64,000 nt of DNA from Hyphomicrobiales bacterium. Lineage in GTDB: Bacteria; Pseudomonadota; Alphaproteobacteria; Rhizobiales; Rhizobiaceae. Shown piece after piece: positions 35,433-43,891 of the stretch (positions are counted from its first letter, which is position 1; each line of letters starts with the position of its first letter). The notes beneath the pieces were generated by a model. The model was given only the letters and a program-made list of their open reading frames with translations, made no database searches and was not told the origin of the DNA. The stretch spans positions 114,387 to 178,386 of the forward strand of contig UEHQ01000001.1 of the NCBI GenBank assembly GCA_900489925.1, in the 5' to 3' direction. A program made the translations under genes and the position numbers.

Positions 35433-35774
35433 TTAGATCGCGGCCGTAACGATGAACTCGACCTTGTACTTCGGAGCAGCGAGCTTGGCTTCGCTGGTGG
35501 CGCGTGCCGGCGTGTTTGCCGGATCGACCCAGGCTTCCCAGGCAGCGTTCATTTCAGCGAAGTCCGAGATGTCGGAGAGATAGATCAGCGTCTGCAGGAT
35601 CTTCGACTTGTCGGAACCGGCAGCGGCCAGCAGGCGATCGACTTCGCCCAGAGCGTCCTTGCACTGTTCGGTCACGGTGGCGCCTTCGCCAACCTGGCCA
35701 GCGAGATAAACCGTGTTGCCGTGGATGACTGCGCCGCTCATGCGGGCGCCGGCGTCGATGCGCTTGATGCTCAT
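35433..35774 (-). CDS. RidA/YjgF/YER057c/UK114-like protein
   Basis: This 113-residue protein has the Rid fold: GAVIHGNTVYLAGQVGEGATV, LLAAAGSDKSKILQTLIYLS and the C-terminal PARATSEAKLAAPKYKVEFI. The Arg in PARAT is the usual substrate-carboxylate ligand. Rid proteins hydrolyse reactive enamine/imine intermediates made by PLP or amine-oxidising enzymes; many subfamilies are not RidA proper. The start MSIKRIDAG at 35774 has an ATG and AAGGAGAA upstream. A terminator-like hairpin separates it from the gene upstream. Confidence 0.88.
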   Translation of the reverse strand: MSIKRIDAGARMSGAVIHGNTVYLAGQVGEGATVTEQCKDALGEVDRLLAAAGSDKSKILQTLIYLSDISDFAEMNAAWEAWVDPANTPARATSEAKLAAPKYKVEFIVTAAI

Positions 35775-35796
35775 GATGTTCTCCTTGTTATGAAAT

Positions 35797-35823
35797 GAAA
35801 GGCGCCGCACGAGAGGCGGCGCC
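35797..35823 (-). terminator. hairpin between the CX5R protein gene and the ridA-like gene
   Basis: GGCGCCGC-7 nt loop-GCGGCGCC followed on the minus strand by TTTCATTTC. It lies 23 nt past the stop of the gene ending at 35846 and looks like a terminator or attenuating hairpin. Confidence 0.7.
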
Positions 35824-35845
35824 GAATGGGCTGCTCAGCCTAGGA

Positions 35846-36184
35846 CTAAGCGCGAATGTGATGCGTCTTCTGATAAATCGCTGTCGAGCGTGCGCCGGAG
35901 CGGCAATAGCCGAGCATCGGACGCGGGAATTCGTCGAGCGCGTCGACCATGCCGGCAACGGCTTCTTCCGTCACACCCATCGGGCCGACCGGAACATGCG
36001 CGATCTCGATGCCGAGTTCCTTTGCACGTGCTTCGATCACGGCAAATGGCGTCTGGTCCATGCTTTCCTGGTCCGGACGATGGCAAACGATCGACTTGAA
36101 GCCCAAAGCCTTGATCTGATCGAGGTCCTCGACCGTGATCTGTCCCGACACCGAATATTCGTCGTCGATCTGGCGAATGTCCAT
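35846..36184 (-). CDS. beta-lactamase-hydrolase-like/DUF442 phosphatase-fold protein
   Basis: This 112-residue protein matches the TIGR01244/DUF442 family, which has a dual-specificity phosphatase fold. The N-terminus reads MDIRQIDDEYSVSGQITVED, and the P-loop CX5R is CRSGARS near residue 92, followed by TAIYQKTH. In related proteins this domain is fused to a sulfur dioxygenase or carries rhodanese-like sulfur transfer activity. The catalytic Cys is present. It is cytosolic. A GGAGGA-type site lies just before the ATG at 36184. Confidence 0.85.
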   Translation of the reverse strand: MDIRQIDDEYSVSGQITVEDLDQIKALGFKSIVCHRPDQESMDQTPFAVIEARAKELGIEIAHVPVGPMGVTEEAVAGMVDALDEFPRPMLGYCRSGARSTAIYQKTHHIRA

Positions 36185-36253
36185 CGTAAATCCTCCTGAA
36201 ATCGTGGGCTGAATGACTACGCCGCCCGATGCCCAGCGTCAACCACGCATCGC

Positions 36254-37093
36254 CTACACAAAGGCGAAGCTGAGGCCATAATTGCGGCTCTCGCCCGGCT
36301 TGAGCATCACGAACTCGCCTGCCGCTTCAAGCTCCGACCGTGGCACCCAGCGATGCGACACAGGCTCGATGCCAAGCACGTCGGCGGGAGCCGTTTGATT
36401 TCGCCAGACCTGCAGGTGCGGCAAGGTATCGGCCACCACCCGAACCCGCAGGGTCTTGCCGCCGATCGCGGCGATCGGACCGAGCCGGATTTCGGACAGA
36501 CCATTGTCGGTCGCAGGGGCCTCGACGCAGAATATGTCGCCGCCTTCCTTGCCGAACTTCCAAGGGAACCCGCCACCGTCGAGCATTTTCCCTTCAAGCC
36601 GCGTCCCCGCGTCGAACCATTTCCCGCCGATGTTCATGTGGTACATCAGGAATGTCGGGACAGTCTGGTCGCTGGTGTTGATCACCGTGTCCCTGAGATG
36701 GGTCTCGCCGGTGCTGCCATCCATGAACCAGTGCCGCTCGATGCGCGCCGGCAGTCCTTCCACGGTTGTAATGTCGATATCAGCGCGGCACTCGGCGTTG
36801 TCGTTCTCGAACTTCGTCCAGAGTATTTTGGCCGCGTGCCCGGCTGCTGAACCGTGCAAGGGAAATACCAGACCATCGGTGCGACCGGGGATCGGATCGC
36901 GATGGCGAATGTGGTCAGGCCCGCAGGTAAACAGGAAACCTTCGACGGAATGCGAGATGCGAGCATCGCCATCATCCGGGACCGCCTTCTTCGGTGCGAT
37001 ATCGACGCCACCGACAATGCAGCCACCGATATCCATCAGCGAGGTTTCGTCCAGCATCAGGCGCGGTCCGCTGGCGGCGGCAAATTCCATCAT
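36254..37093 (-). CDS. aldose 1-epimerase-like protein (DUF4432)
   Basis: This protein has the beta-sandwich galactose-mutarotase-like fold of DUF4432. Visible pieces are LMDIGGCIVGGVDIAPKK, DPIPGRTDGLVFPLHGSAAG, ERHWFMDGSTGETHLRDTVI and FLMYHMNIGGKWFDAGTRL. Members probably bind or isomerise a sugar; no substrate has been assigned by me. The C-terminus ESRNYGLSFAF is typical of the family end. ATGs at 37093/37090 (MMEFAAASGP) have a GGGGAGACGAG ribosome site; an ATG at 37153 would add 20 residues without one. It is a single minus-strand gene. Confidence 0.75.
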   Translation of the reverse strand: MMEFAAASGPRLMLDETSLMDIGGCIVGGVDIAPKKAVPDDGDARISHSVEGFLFTCGPDHIRHRDPIPGRTDGLVFPLHGSAAGHAAKILWTKFENDNAECRADIDITTVEGLPARIERHWFMDGSTGETHLRDTVINTSDQTVPTFLMYHMNIGGKWFDAGTRLEGKMLDGGGFPWKFGKEGGDIFCVEAPATDNGLSEIRLGPIAAIGGKTLRVRVVADTLPHLQVWRNQTAPADVLGIEPVSHRWVPRSELEAAGEFVMLKPGESRNYGLSFAFV

Positions 37094-37332
37094 GATCTCG
37101 TCTCCCCATTCATGAACCGCCGTAGCGTTAGGTTCTACGCGGCATTTCGTCAATCTTCACGAACCGTAGAGCACGCGGGAATTTCATTGGAACGGATGGC
37201 GATCTCAAATGTTTATCACTAAAGGGAAAATCACGATTTTTTTATCTTTTGTTCAGCACGATTTCATAAATTCCACACTAGCGTCAAAATTCGCAGGTGT
37301 GTGTCGGCCAAGTCACTGAGGGATACGAAGAC

Positions 37333-38685
37333 GTGAATCGCTTTCTGAAATCGGCATTGCATGGGGCAATCATCGTGATGGGTTTTGTCGCGGCAGCCCC
37401 GGATGCGGGCGCGCAGCAATTCTACAACCGCCGCCCGAGCGTCGTTTTCGTCACCCCCGAGGGTGAGATTCTCGACTATGTGCCGGCCGGTACCGGCTAT
37501 GCGCGAGACCGCCGCGGCAACCGTGTGCTCGTCGATCCCTATGGCAACATCATCGCAACGGAAGCCCGCGCGCGCAATTACTTCCCGCGCCCGCCGGTTC
37601 GCGAGGCTGAAAGCAACGACCCTTATTACGGCAACGGCGATGTCTACGGCGATACCCGTTATGCCGAGCGCGGCGCAGTCACGGGCTCGATCCCGCGCGA
37701 CGCCTCGATCGACCGGCAACCGCTGGACGACCAGCCCTACCCGCAGAGCGGCGACTACGCCTCGATCGAACCGGATCAGCAAAATCCGGAGATCACGCAG
37801 CCAAGGCCGCAGGCCGAACCGGTCATCACGCTCAAGAACAAGTCGAAGTCCGAAATCGTGGCGCTTCAGGTCTTCCTCGATCGCGCCGGCGTTTCCCCAG
37901 GCGCAATCGACGGGCACATGGGCTCGAACGTCACCAAGGCAATCTATGCCTACCAAGAGATGACGGGCGAAACGCTCGATCCGAACAACACCGACGCGAT
38001 CCTCGAGCAGCTCCGCATGTCCGGTGGCCTGCCGCTGGTCAGCTACACCATCACGCAGTCTGATGCAGCCGGACCTTATGTTGCTGAAATCCCGGAAGAC
38101 TATGCCCACAAGGCGGCGCTGTCGTCTCTTGGCTTCACCTCCACGACAGAGGCCCTGGCCGAACGCTTCCATATGGATGAAGGTTTCCTGAAGGAAATCA
38201 ATCCTGGCGCCGACTTCACGCTGCCCGGCACGATCATCAAGGTCGTCAACCCCGGCGAAGCGAAGACCGGCGCGGTTGCGCGCATCATCGCCGACAAGGG
38301 CAAGAAGCAGGTCTTTGCTTATGACGCTTCAGGCGGCCTGATCGCCGCCTATCCCGCCTCGATCGGCTCAACCGACACCCCCTCGCCCTCCGGCACGGTG
38401 ACGGTCGAGCGTGTCGCCTTCAATCCTGGCTACACCTACAATCCGAAGATCAACTTCCAGCAGGGCGCCAACGACAAGATCCTCAACATTCCGCCGGGCC
38501 CGAACGGTCCCGTCGGCACGGTTTGGATGGCGCTCTCGAAGCCGACCTATGGCATTCACGGCACGCCGGAGCCTTCCAAGATCGGCCGCACGCAAAGTCA
38601 CGGCTGCATCCGCCTGACCAACTGGGACGCGACCGAGCTGGCAAAGATGGTCAAGCCCGGCGTCACGGTCGAATTCGTCGACTGA
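37333..38685 (+). CDS. L,D-transpeptidase (YkuD) with N-terminal PG-binding-like region
   Basis: This exported protein of about 450 residues starts at a GTG (37333: VNRFLKSALHGAIIVMG, signal peptide ending GAQQ). It has a disordered Pro/Tyr/Asp-rich segment, a PG_binding_1-like repeat (LQVFLDRAGVSPGAIDGHM) and a YkuD domain with the catalytic HGTPEPSKIGRTQSHGCIRL (His..SHGC..R). L,D-transpeptidases form 3-3 crosslinks or attach lipoprotein to peptidoglycan, which is common in rhizobia with polar growth. A GTG at 37297 is a less likely start. It is a single gene convergent with the orphan parA. Confidence 0.92.
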   Translation: MNRFLKSALHGAIIVMGFVAAAPDAGAQQFYNRRPSVVFVTPEGEILDYVPAGTGYARDRRGNRVLVDPYGNIIATEARARNYFPRPPVREAESNDPYYGNGDVYGDTRYAERGAVTGSIPRDASIDRQPLDDQPYPQSGDYASIEPDQQNPEITQPRPQAEPVITLKNKSKSEIVALQVFLDRAGVSPGAIDGHMGSNVTKAIYAYQEMTGETLDPNNTDAILEQLRMSGGLPLVSYTITQSDAAGPYVAEIPEDYAHKAALSSLGFTSTTEALAERFHMDEGFLKEINPGADFTLPGTIIKVVNPGEAKTGAVARIIADKGKKQVFAYDASGGLIAAYPASIGSTDTPSPSGTVTVERVAFNPGYTYNPKINFQQGANDKILNIPPGPNGPVGTVWMALSKPTYGIHGTPEPSKIGRTQSHGCIRLTNWDATELAKMVKPGVTVEFVD

Positions 38686-38722
38686 CGTTCAGCGGGGCTC
38701 CCGGGCAGACCTTCCCCCACCA

Positions 38723-38754
38723 ACAAAAATGCGCCCCAGCGGACTGGAGCGCAT
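38723..38754 (-). terminator. terminator of the orphan parA gene
   Basis: On the minus strand ATGCGCTCCAG-TCCG-CTGGGGCGCAT is followed by TTTTTGTT; one mismatch in the stem. It lies 24 nt past the stop of the ParA-family gene. Confidence 0.85.
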
Positions 38755-38777
38755 GTTCATGTCCCGAAGCGATCGGA

Positions 38778-39491
38778 TTAAGCCGCAGAACGGATCAGCG
38801 GGCCGGTCATACGAGCAGCGGCAGGGAGACGGACCGGCAACTTGCGCATGATCTCCTCGGCGAAACACTGGGCATTCTCGCGCGCCCGGTCGAGGTTGCT
38901 GACGCGAGCCGGATCCATCGAATGCAGCGTGCCACCACAATCGAAAATATCGCGGAACGCCGAGCGTTCGATGATGGCGGTATCGAGAACCGGCACCTGA
39001 CGCTCGCTGAGCAGTGACTTCACCAGCGACAACGCACGCGTCGTCACCATCGAGTTGACGCGTGTCAGCACGACCGAATGGCCGATCTTGATCCCCGCCT
39101 TCTCGTCAAGATACTGGAGCAACTCCAACACCTGTGCGCCGCCGCGCGCATCCATCGCACAGCCCTGGATCGGGATAAGGACGTGGTCGGACAGGCCGAT
39201 CGCCGTTGCCAGCAGCGGATTGCGCGCACCCGGTAGGTCGACGATGAAATAGTCGGTGTTCTGCTTGTTCTCGGAAATGTGCTGCGGCAGCGATGCCGAG
39301 GTCACGAAGTCGATGACGGAGACATTGTGCACGTGGCCTGAAACTTCGTGCCAACGGGAAATCCAGTGCTGCGGATCTGCATCGAGGATGGTGACGCGAT
39401 ATCCCTTGCGGGCAAGTTCGGTGGCAAGAAGAAGCACGGCCGTGGTCTTGCCGGCGCCGCCCTTGGTGTTTGCAAAAGTAATCACAGGCAT
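38778..39491 (-). CDS. orphan ParA/MinD-type ATPase
   Basis: This 237-residue protein begins MPVITFANTKGGAGKTTAVL with the deviant Walker A KGGAGKTT, then ILDADPQHWISRWHE and DYFIVDLPGARNPLLATAIG. ParA/MinD ATPases use ATP-driven dimerisation on DNA or membrane to position cargo. No parB or chromosome-partition partner is adjacent, so this is not the parAB locus. The start at 39491 is the family start. The C-terminal tail (EEIMRKLPVRLPAAARMTG) is basic. Homologous stand-alone ParA-like proteins exist in rhizobia, but I cannot assign a cargo. Confidence 0.85.
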   Translation of the reverse strand: MPVITFANTKGGAGKTTAVLLLATELARKGYRVTILDADPQHWISRWHEVSGHVHNVSVIDFVTSASLPQHISENKQNTDYFIVDLPGARNPLLATAIGLSDHVLIPIQGCAMDARGGAQVLELLQYLDEKAGIKIGHSVVLTRVNSMVTTRALSLVKSLLSERQVPVLDTAIIERSAFRDIFDCGGTLHSMDPARVSNLDRARENAQCFAEEIMRKLPVRLPAAARMTGPLIRSAA

Positions 39492-39676
39492 GTCTGGTCC
39501 TCGAAGGGAAATTGCACGAGCTGGATATCGCTCTGTTGCGCACTTTCGGATGCATCGTGCGGTTAATGCATCCTTTCCAATCATGGTTAACAATACCTAA
39601 ACATCGCGACCGAAAATTGCGGAGACCATTGCTCGCATCCCAGGAATGTCGGATCAAAAGCAGGCGAGCGACCAAC

Positions 39677-39708
39677 AAAAAAGCCCGGAAAGCCAGTGCT
39701 TTCCGGGC
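39677..39708 (-). terminator. terminator of the gamma-glutamylation operon
   Basis: On the minus strand GCCCGGAAAGC-ACTG-GCTTTCCGGGC followed by TTTTTT lies 24 nt after the stop of the iron-type alcohol dehydrogenase, which is the last gene of the five-gene operon. Confidence 0.93.
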
Positions 39709-39731
39709 CAGGTTCAGGTCCGCCTTTTGTC

Positions 39732-40883
39732 TCAGAAGCAATCCTTGAAAAGCGCCTTGGTGTTCTCAAGTGTTAACGCGACGGGGTTTCCGCCGGCGCT
39801 CGGGTCCTCGATCGCCATCGCAGAAAGCTCATCGATGCGATCCGGGGTGATTCCCATAGCCGACAGATTCTGCGGTACGCCGAGTTCGGCACGCAGCTGC
39901 AGCACATAGTCATAGAAGCCGTCGAAGCCGCCGGAGATGCCGAGATAAGCCGCCGCACGCGCGATCTTGTCTTCGATCGCCGAACGGTTGAAGCGCAGCA
40001 CAGCCGGCATCACGACGGCGTTCGTCATGCCGTGGTGCGTGTTGTAAACGGCGCCGATCGGGTGCGACAGCGCATGGATCGCACCGAGGCCCTTCTGGAA
40101 CGCAACGGCGCCCATGGCTGCGGCCGACATCATGTTGGCACGGGCTTCAAGGTCCGTGCCCTCCTTGTAGGCGCGCGGCAGGTATTCCTTGACGAGACGC
40201 ATGCCCTCCAGCGCGATGCCAGCAGACATCGGGTGGTAGAAGGGCGAGGAATAGGCTTCCAGGCAATGCGCGAAGGCATCCATGCCGGTGCCGGCGGTGA
40301 TGATCTTCGGCATACCGACCGTGAGTTCCGGATCGGCGATGACGACGCCCGGAAGGAATTTCGGATGGAAGATGATCTTCTTCACATGCGTTTCGGAATT
40401 GGTAATGACGCTGGCGCGGCCGACTTCCGAGCCGGTGCCTGCCGTCGTCGGCACGGCGACGATCGGCGCGATACCTTCAACGCTGGCGCGCGTCCACCAG
40501 TCACCGATATCCTCGAAGTCCCAGACGGGGCGCGTCTGGCCGGCCATGAAGGCCACGCACTTGCCGAGATCAAGGCCGGAGCCGCCGCCGAAGGCAACGA
40601 CGCCATCGTGGCCACCGTCCTTGAACGCCTTGACGCCGGCGTCGAGGTTCTTGTCGTTCGGGTTCGGATCGACGTCAGCGAAGATCGCGCGACCGAGACC
40701 GGCGTCTTCAAGAATGTCGAGCGCCGTCTGGGTGATTGCCATCGACGCCAGGCCGCGATCGGTGATCAGCAGCGGCTTCTTCATGCCGAGGCTCTTGCAG
40801 GCGTCCGCCAGTTCCTTGATGCGGCCCCGGCCGAGCTTGAAGGCGGTCGGATAGCTCCAGTTGGCTGTGATGTTGCTGCTCAT
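39732..40883 (-). CDS. iron-containing alcohol dehydrogenase
   Basis: This 383-residue group III (Fe-type) alcohol dehydrogenase interconverts alcohols and aldehydes with NAD(H). The NAD segment VVAFGGGSGLDLGKCVAFMAG is present. The metal-binding residues lie in ITAGTGMDAFAHCLEAYSSP (Asp/His) and AIHALSHPIGAVYNTHHGMTNA (two His). It overlaps the aldehyde dehydrogenase gene by 4 nt, so the two oxidation steps are likely coupled. In this operon its probable substrate is a gamma-glutamylated amino alcohol. It is the last gene before the terminator. Confidence 0.9.
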   Translation of the reverse strand: MSSNITANWSYPTAFKLGRGRIKELADACKSLGMKKPLLITDRGLASMAITQTALDILEDAGLGRAIFADVDPNPNDKNLDAGVKAFKDGGHDGVVAFGGGSGLDLGKCVAFMAGQTRPVWDFEDIGDWWTRASVEGIAPIVAVPTTAGTGSEVGRASVITNSETHVKKIIFHPKFLPGVVIADPELTVGMPKIITAGTGMDAFAHCLEAYSSPFYHPMSAGIALEGMRLVKEYLPRAYKEGTDLEARANMMSAAAMGAVAFQKGLGAIHALSHPIGAVYNTHHGMTNAVVMPAVLRFNRSAIEDKIARAAAYLGISGGFDGFYDYVLQLRAELGVPQNLSAMGITPDRIDELSAMAIEDPSAGGNPVALTLENTKALFKDCF

Positions 40884-42265
40884 GCTGTGACTTTCTTCAG
40901 ATGGTAGGATTTCGGACGCGTCAGGTTCTGGAAGCCGATGATCGAGAGCGAGCCGCCCCGGCCGGTTTCCTTGACGCCGGTCCAGCAGAGTGCCGGATCG
41001 AGATAGTCTGCGCGGTTCATGAACACGGTGCCGGTTTCGATCTCACGACCAAGCCGCCCTGCCCGCTCCGCGTCCTGTGTCCACAGCGATGCCGTCAGGC
41101 CGTACTGGCTGTCGTTCATCAGCGCCAGCGCCTCGTCATCGCTCTTCACCTTCATGATGCCGACGGCAGGACCGAAGGTCTCTTCGCGCATGAAGGCCAT
41201 CGAGTGGTCAACGTTGACGAGGATCTGCGGCGCGAGATAGGCGCCGCCATCATCCTGCGGGAACAGCTTGGGATCGACCAGAGCCTTGGCACCCTTGGAG
41301 ACGGCATCGGCGATCTGCTCGCGCACGACCTTGGCGAAACGCTTGTTTGCCATCGGGCCGAGCGACGTTTCCGGATCGAGCGGATTGCCGAGCTTGTAGT
41401 TCGACACCCACGCGACCGACTTCTCGACGAAGCTGTCGTAGAGCGACTCGTGCACATAGATGCGCTCGATCCCGCAGCAGCACTGCCCCGAGTTATACGT
41501 CGCGCCGTCCATCAGCGTGTCGACCGCCGCATCGAGGTCGGCATCTTCCATGACGTAACCAGGATCCTTGCCGCCGAGCTCGAGGCCAAGGCCGGTGAAC
41601 GTGCCTGCCGCCGCACGCTCCATCGAGCGTCCGCCTTCGACCGAGCCGGTGAAGTTCACGAAGTTGAAGCTGCCGGCGGCAATCAGCGCAGATGTCGTCT
41701 CGTGATCGAGAACCACGTTCTGGAACACGTCATCTGGAACGCCGGCTTCCACGAAAGCCTGCACCAGCCGCTCGCCGACGAGAAGCGTCTGCGACGCATG
41801 CTTCAGCACAACGGTATTGCCCGCCATCAGCGCCGGCGCGATCGTATTGATCGCCGTCATGTAGGGATAGTTCCACGGCGCCACGACGAAGACGACGCCA
41901 TGCGCCTCGCGCTCGATCCGGCGCTCGAACTTGTCGCTCTCTTCGACAACAAGCGGCGCCAGCGCATCGGCTGCAATCGAGGCCACGTAGTTGGAGCGCT
42001 CGTTGAAACCCTTGTACTCGCCACCATAACGGATCGGCCGGCCCATCTGCCAGGCAAGCTCGGGAACGACGACGTCCGACATCTCGTTCAGCCGCGCAAC
42101 GCCCTTGAGGACGAGCTGGACGCGGTCTTCAAGCGGACGCTTCGCCCAGGACTTCTGCGCCTTGCGGGCGCGCGCCACAACGTCCTTCGCCGCTTCCAGC
42201 GGCAGCGCCGGACGCTCGGCGTAAACCGATCCGTCGATCGGCGAAATGCATTGGATCATTCCCAT
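40880..42265 (-). CDS. aldehyde dehydrogenase family protein
   Basis: This 461-residue NAD(P)-dependent ALDH carries the catalytic Glu in GLELGGKDPGYV and the Cys in YNSGQCCCGIERIYVHE. VNFTGSVEGGRSMERAAAG is the cofactor-binding loop and FMREETFGPAVGIMKV follows. It would oxidise the aldehyde made by the adjacent Fe-type alcohol dehydrogenase to an acid. I prefer the ATG at 42265 because AGGAAG stands 6 nt upstream; the ATG at 42271 is nearly as good. The GS-like gene precedes it by about 108 nt with no terminator visible. Confidence 0.9.
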   Translation of the reverse strand: MGMIQCISPIDGSVYAERPALPLEAAKDVVARARKAQKSWAKRPLEDRVQLVLKGVARLNEMSDVVVPELAWQMGRPIRYGGEYKGFNERSNYVASIAADALAPLVVEESDKFERRIEREAHGVVFVVAPWNYPYMTAINTIAPALMAGNTVVLKHASQTLLVGERLVQAFVEAGVPDDVFQNVVLDHETTSALIAAGSFNFVNFTGSVEGGRSMERAAAGTFTGLGLELGGKDPGYVMEDADLDAAVDTLMDGATYNSGQCCCGIERIYVHESLYDSFVEKSVAWVSNYKLGNPLDPETSLGPMANKRFAKVVREQIADAVSKGAKALVDPKLFPQDDGGAYLAPQILVNVDHSMAFMREETFGPAVGIMKVKSDDEALALMNDSQYGLTASLWTQDAERAGRLGREIETGTVFMNRADYLDPALCWTGVKETGRGGSLSIIGFQNLTRPKSYHLKKVTA

Positions 42266-42373
42266 GATCATCTTCCTATGTTTTCGCGTGCCGAAGTCGG
42301 CCGCCGCCTACAGACAATCTCGCAAGATATGGAGATCGTATGACAGGACGTCGTCCGGCCTTTGCTACGCCTA

Positions 42374-43741
42374 TTATGCTCTTTCGAAACCGCGCGCCAC
42401 TTCCCAGTCGGTGATGCGACGATCGTACTCTTCCTGCTCCCATTCGGCAGCACGGGTGTAGTGATCGATGACGTCGTCGCCGAAGGCATTCCGCAACATC
42501 TTCGATTTGGTCATGGAAACCGTCGCCGCGCGCAGCGTGCGCGGGATCTCGCGAACCTTGCGCGCGCCATAGGCGTCACCGACGAACGGCGCTTCAAGTT
42601 CCATCTTGTTCTCGATGCCGTCGATGCCCGCCGCCAGCAGTGCCGCAAAGGCGAGATAGGGATTGAGATCGGACCCGCCGACGCGGCACTCGATGCGGAT
42701 CGCCTTGGTGCCGTCGCCGCAGAGGCGGTAGCCGGCCGTACGGTTGTCCTTGCTCCAGATAGCCTTAGTCGGCGCAAAGGTGCCGGCCATGAAGCGCTTG
42801 TAGGAGTTGATGTAGGGCGCCAGGAAGTAGGTGATCTCGCTCGCATGCGCGAGAAGACCGGCAATGTAGTTTTCCATCAGCGGCGACATGCCGTACTTGC
42901 CCTTGTCGTCGGCAAACAGTGGCGTCTTGCCATCCGCGCTCCAGAGCGACTGGTGGATATGCGAGGAACTGCCGGCGGCGTTGTAGTGCCACTTGGCAAG
43001 GAAGGTGATGGCCTTGCCCTTCGACCAGGCGATTTCCTTGCAGCCGTTTTTGATGATCGCGTGCCGGTCCGCCATCGTCAACGCGTCGGCGTAGCGGACG
43101 TTGATCTCTTCCTGGCCGGCGGATGCCTCGCCCTTGGAGTTTTCAACCGGGATACTGGCGCCCTGAAGACCGGTGCGGATTGCCCGCATGACCTCTTCTT
43201 CCTTGGTCGTCTGGAAGATGTGGTAGTCCTCGTTATAGGCGCTGGCGAGCTTCAAATTGCGATAGCCGGAGGCGTGCGCCGACTCGTAGGTCTGGTCGAA
43301 CAGGAAGAACTCGAGCTCGGAGGCCATGAACGCCTTCATGCCCATGTCCTCGAGGCGCTTGACCTGCTTCTTCAGAATGGCGCGCGGCGAGTGCGGCACC
43401 TCCTCATGCGTGTGATGGTCGAGGAGATCGCAGAGCACCAGCGCCGTGCCTTCGAGCCATGGAATGCGGCGCAGCGTCGAAAGGTCCGGCTTCATGGTGT
43501 AGTCGCCGTAGCCCTTTTCCCAGCTTGTCGCCTTGTATCCGGAGACGGTTTCCATCTCCATGTCGGTGGCCACCAGATAGTTGCAGCTGTGGGTCTCTTT
43601 CCAGGCGCTCTCGATGAAATATTCCGCCTGGAAGCGCTTGCCCATCAAGCGACCCTGCATGTCCACCTGGCACGCCAGGACCGTGTCGATGCGGCCGTCG
43701 GCAACATCCTGCTTGAGATCGTCGAGAGTATAGATGCTCAT
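42374..43741 (-). CDS. glutamine-synthetase-like gamma-glutamyl-amine ligase (GlnA4/PuuA/GlnT type)
   Basis: This 455-residue protein belongs to the GS superfamily but to the PuuA/GlnT/GlnA4-like group rather than the ammonium-assimilating GSI. It carries AFMASELEFFLFDQTYESAH, QEEINVRYADALTMADRHAI, the ATP/Glu loop NAAGSSSHIHQSLWSADG and RIECRVGGSDLNPYLAFAAL. These enzymes join glutamate to an amine (ethanolamine, putrescine, isopropylamine) using ATP. No adenylylation tail is seen. The start at 43741 gives MSIYTLDDLKQDVADG. Context (permease, ALDH, alcohol dehydrogenase, amidohydrolase) points to an amino alcohol. Confidence 0.88.
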   Translation of the reverse strand: MSIYTLDDLKQDVADGRIDTVLACQVDMQGRLMGKRFQAEYFIESAWKETHSCNYLVATDMEMETVSGYKATSWEKGYGDYTMKPDLSTLRRIPWLEGTALVLCDLLDHHTHEEVPHSPRAILKKQVKRLEDMGMKAFMASELEFFLFDQTYESAHASGYRNLKLASAYNEDYHIFQTTKEEEVMRAIRTGLQGASIPVENSKGEASAGQEEINVRYADALTMADRHAIIKNGCKEIAWSKGKAITFLAKWHYNAAGSSSHIHQSLWSADGKTPLFADDKGKYGMSPLMENYIAGLLAHASEITYFLAPYINSYKRFMAGTFAPTKAIWSKDNRTAGYRLCGDGTKAIRIECRVGGSDLNPYLAFAALLAAGIDGIENKMELEAPFVGDAYGARKVREIPRTLRAATVSMTKSKMLRNAFGDDVIDHYTRAAEWEQEEYDRRITDWEVARGFERA

Positions 43742-43843
43742 ATTGAATCCGCCTGAACTTTGAATAGGAAAATCGGGGCAACGAAAGAGCATGCCTTGGC
43801 GCGAGGCTGAGGCGCCCGATGCATTTTCGTTGAGCCGGGGGAA

Positions 43844-43867
43844 CGGGGCTGCCACAGGGCAGCCCCG
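43844..43867 (-). other. GC-rich intercistronic hairpin between permease and GS-like genes
   Basis: CGGGGCTGCC-ACAG-GGCAGCCCCG is a near-perfect 10-bp stem in the 150-nt gap between the permease stop and the GS-like start. No T-tract follows, so it is more likely an mRNA-stability or processing element than a terminator. Confidence 0.55.
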
Positions 43868-43891
43868 CCGTTGATATGTAAAGTCTGATGC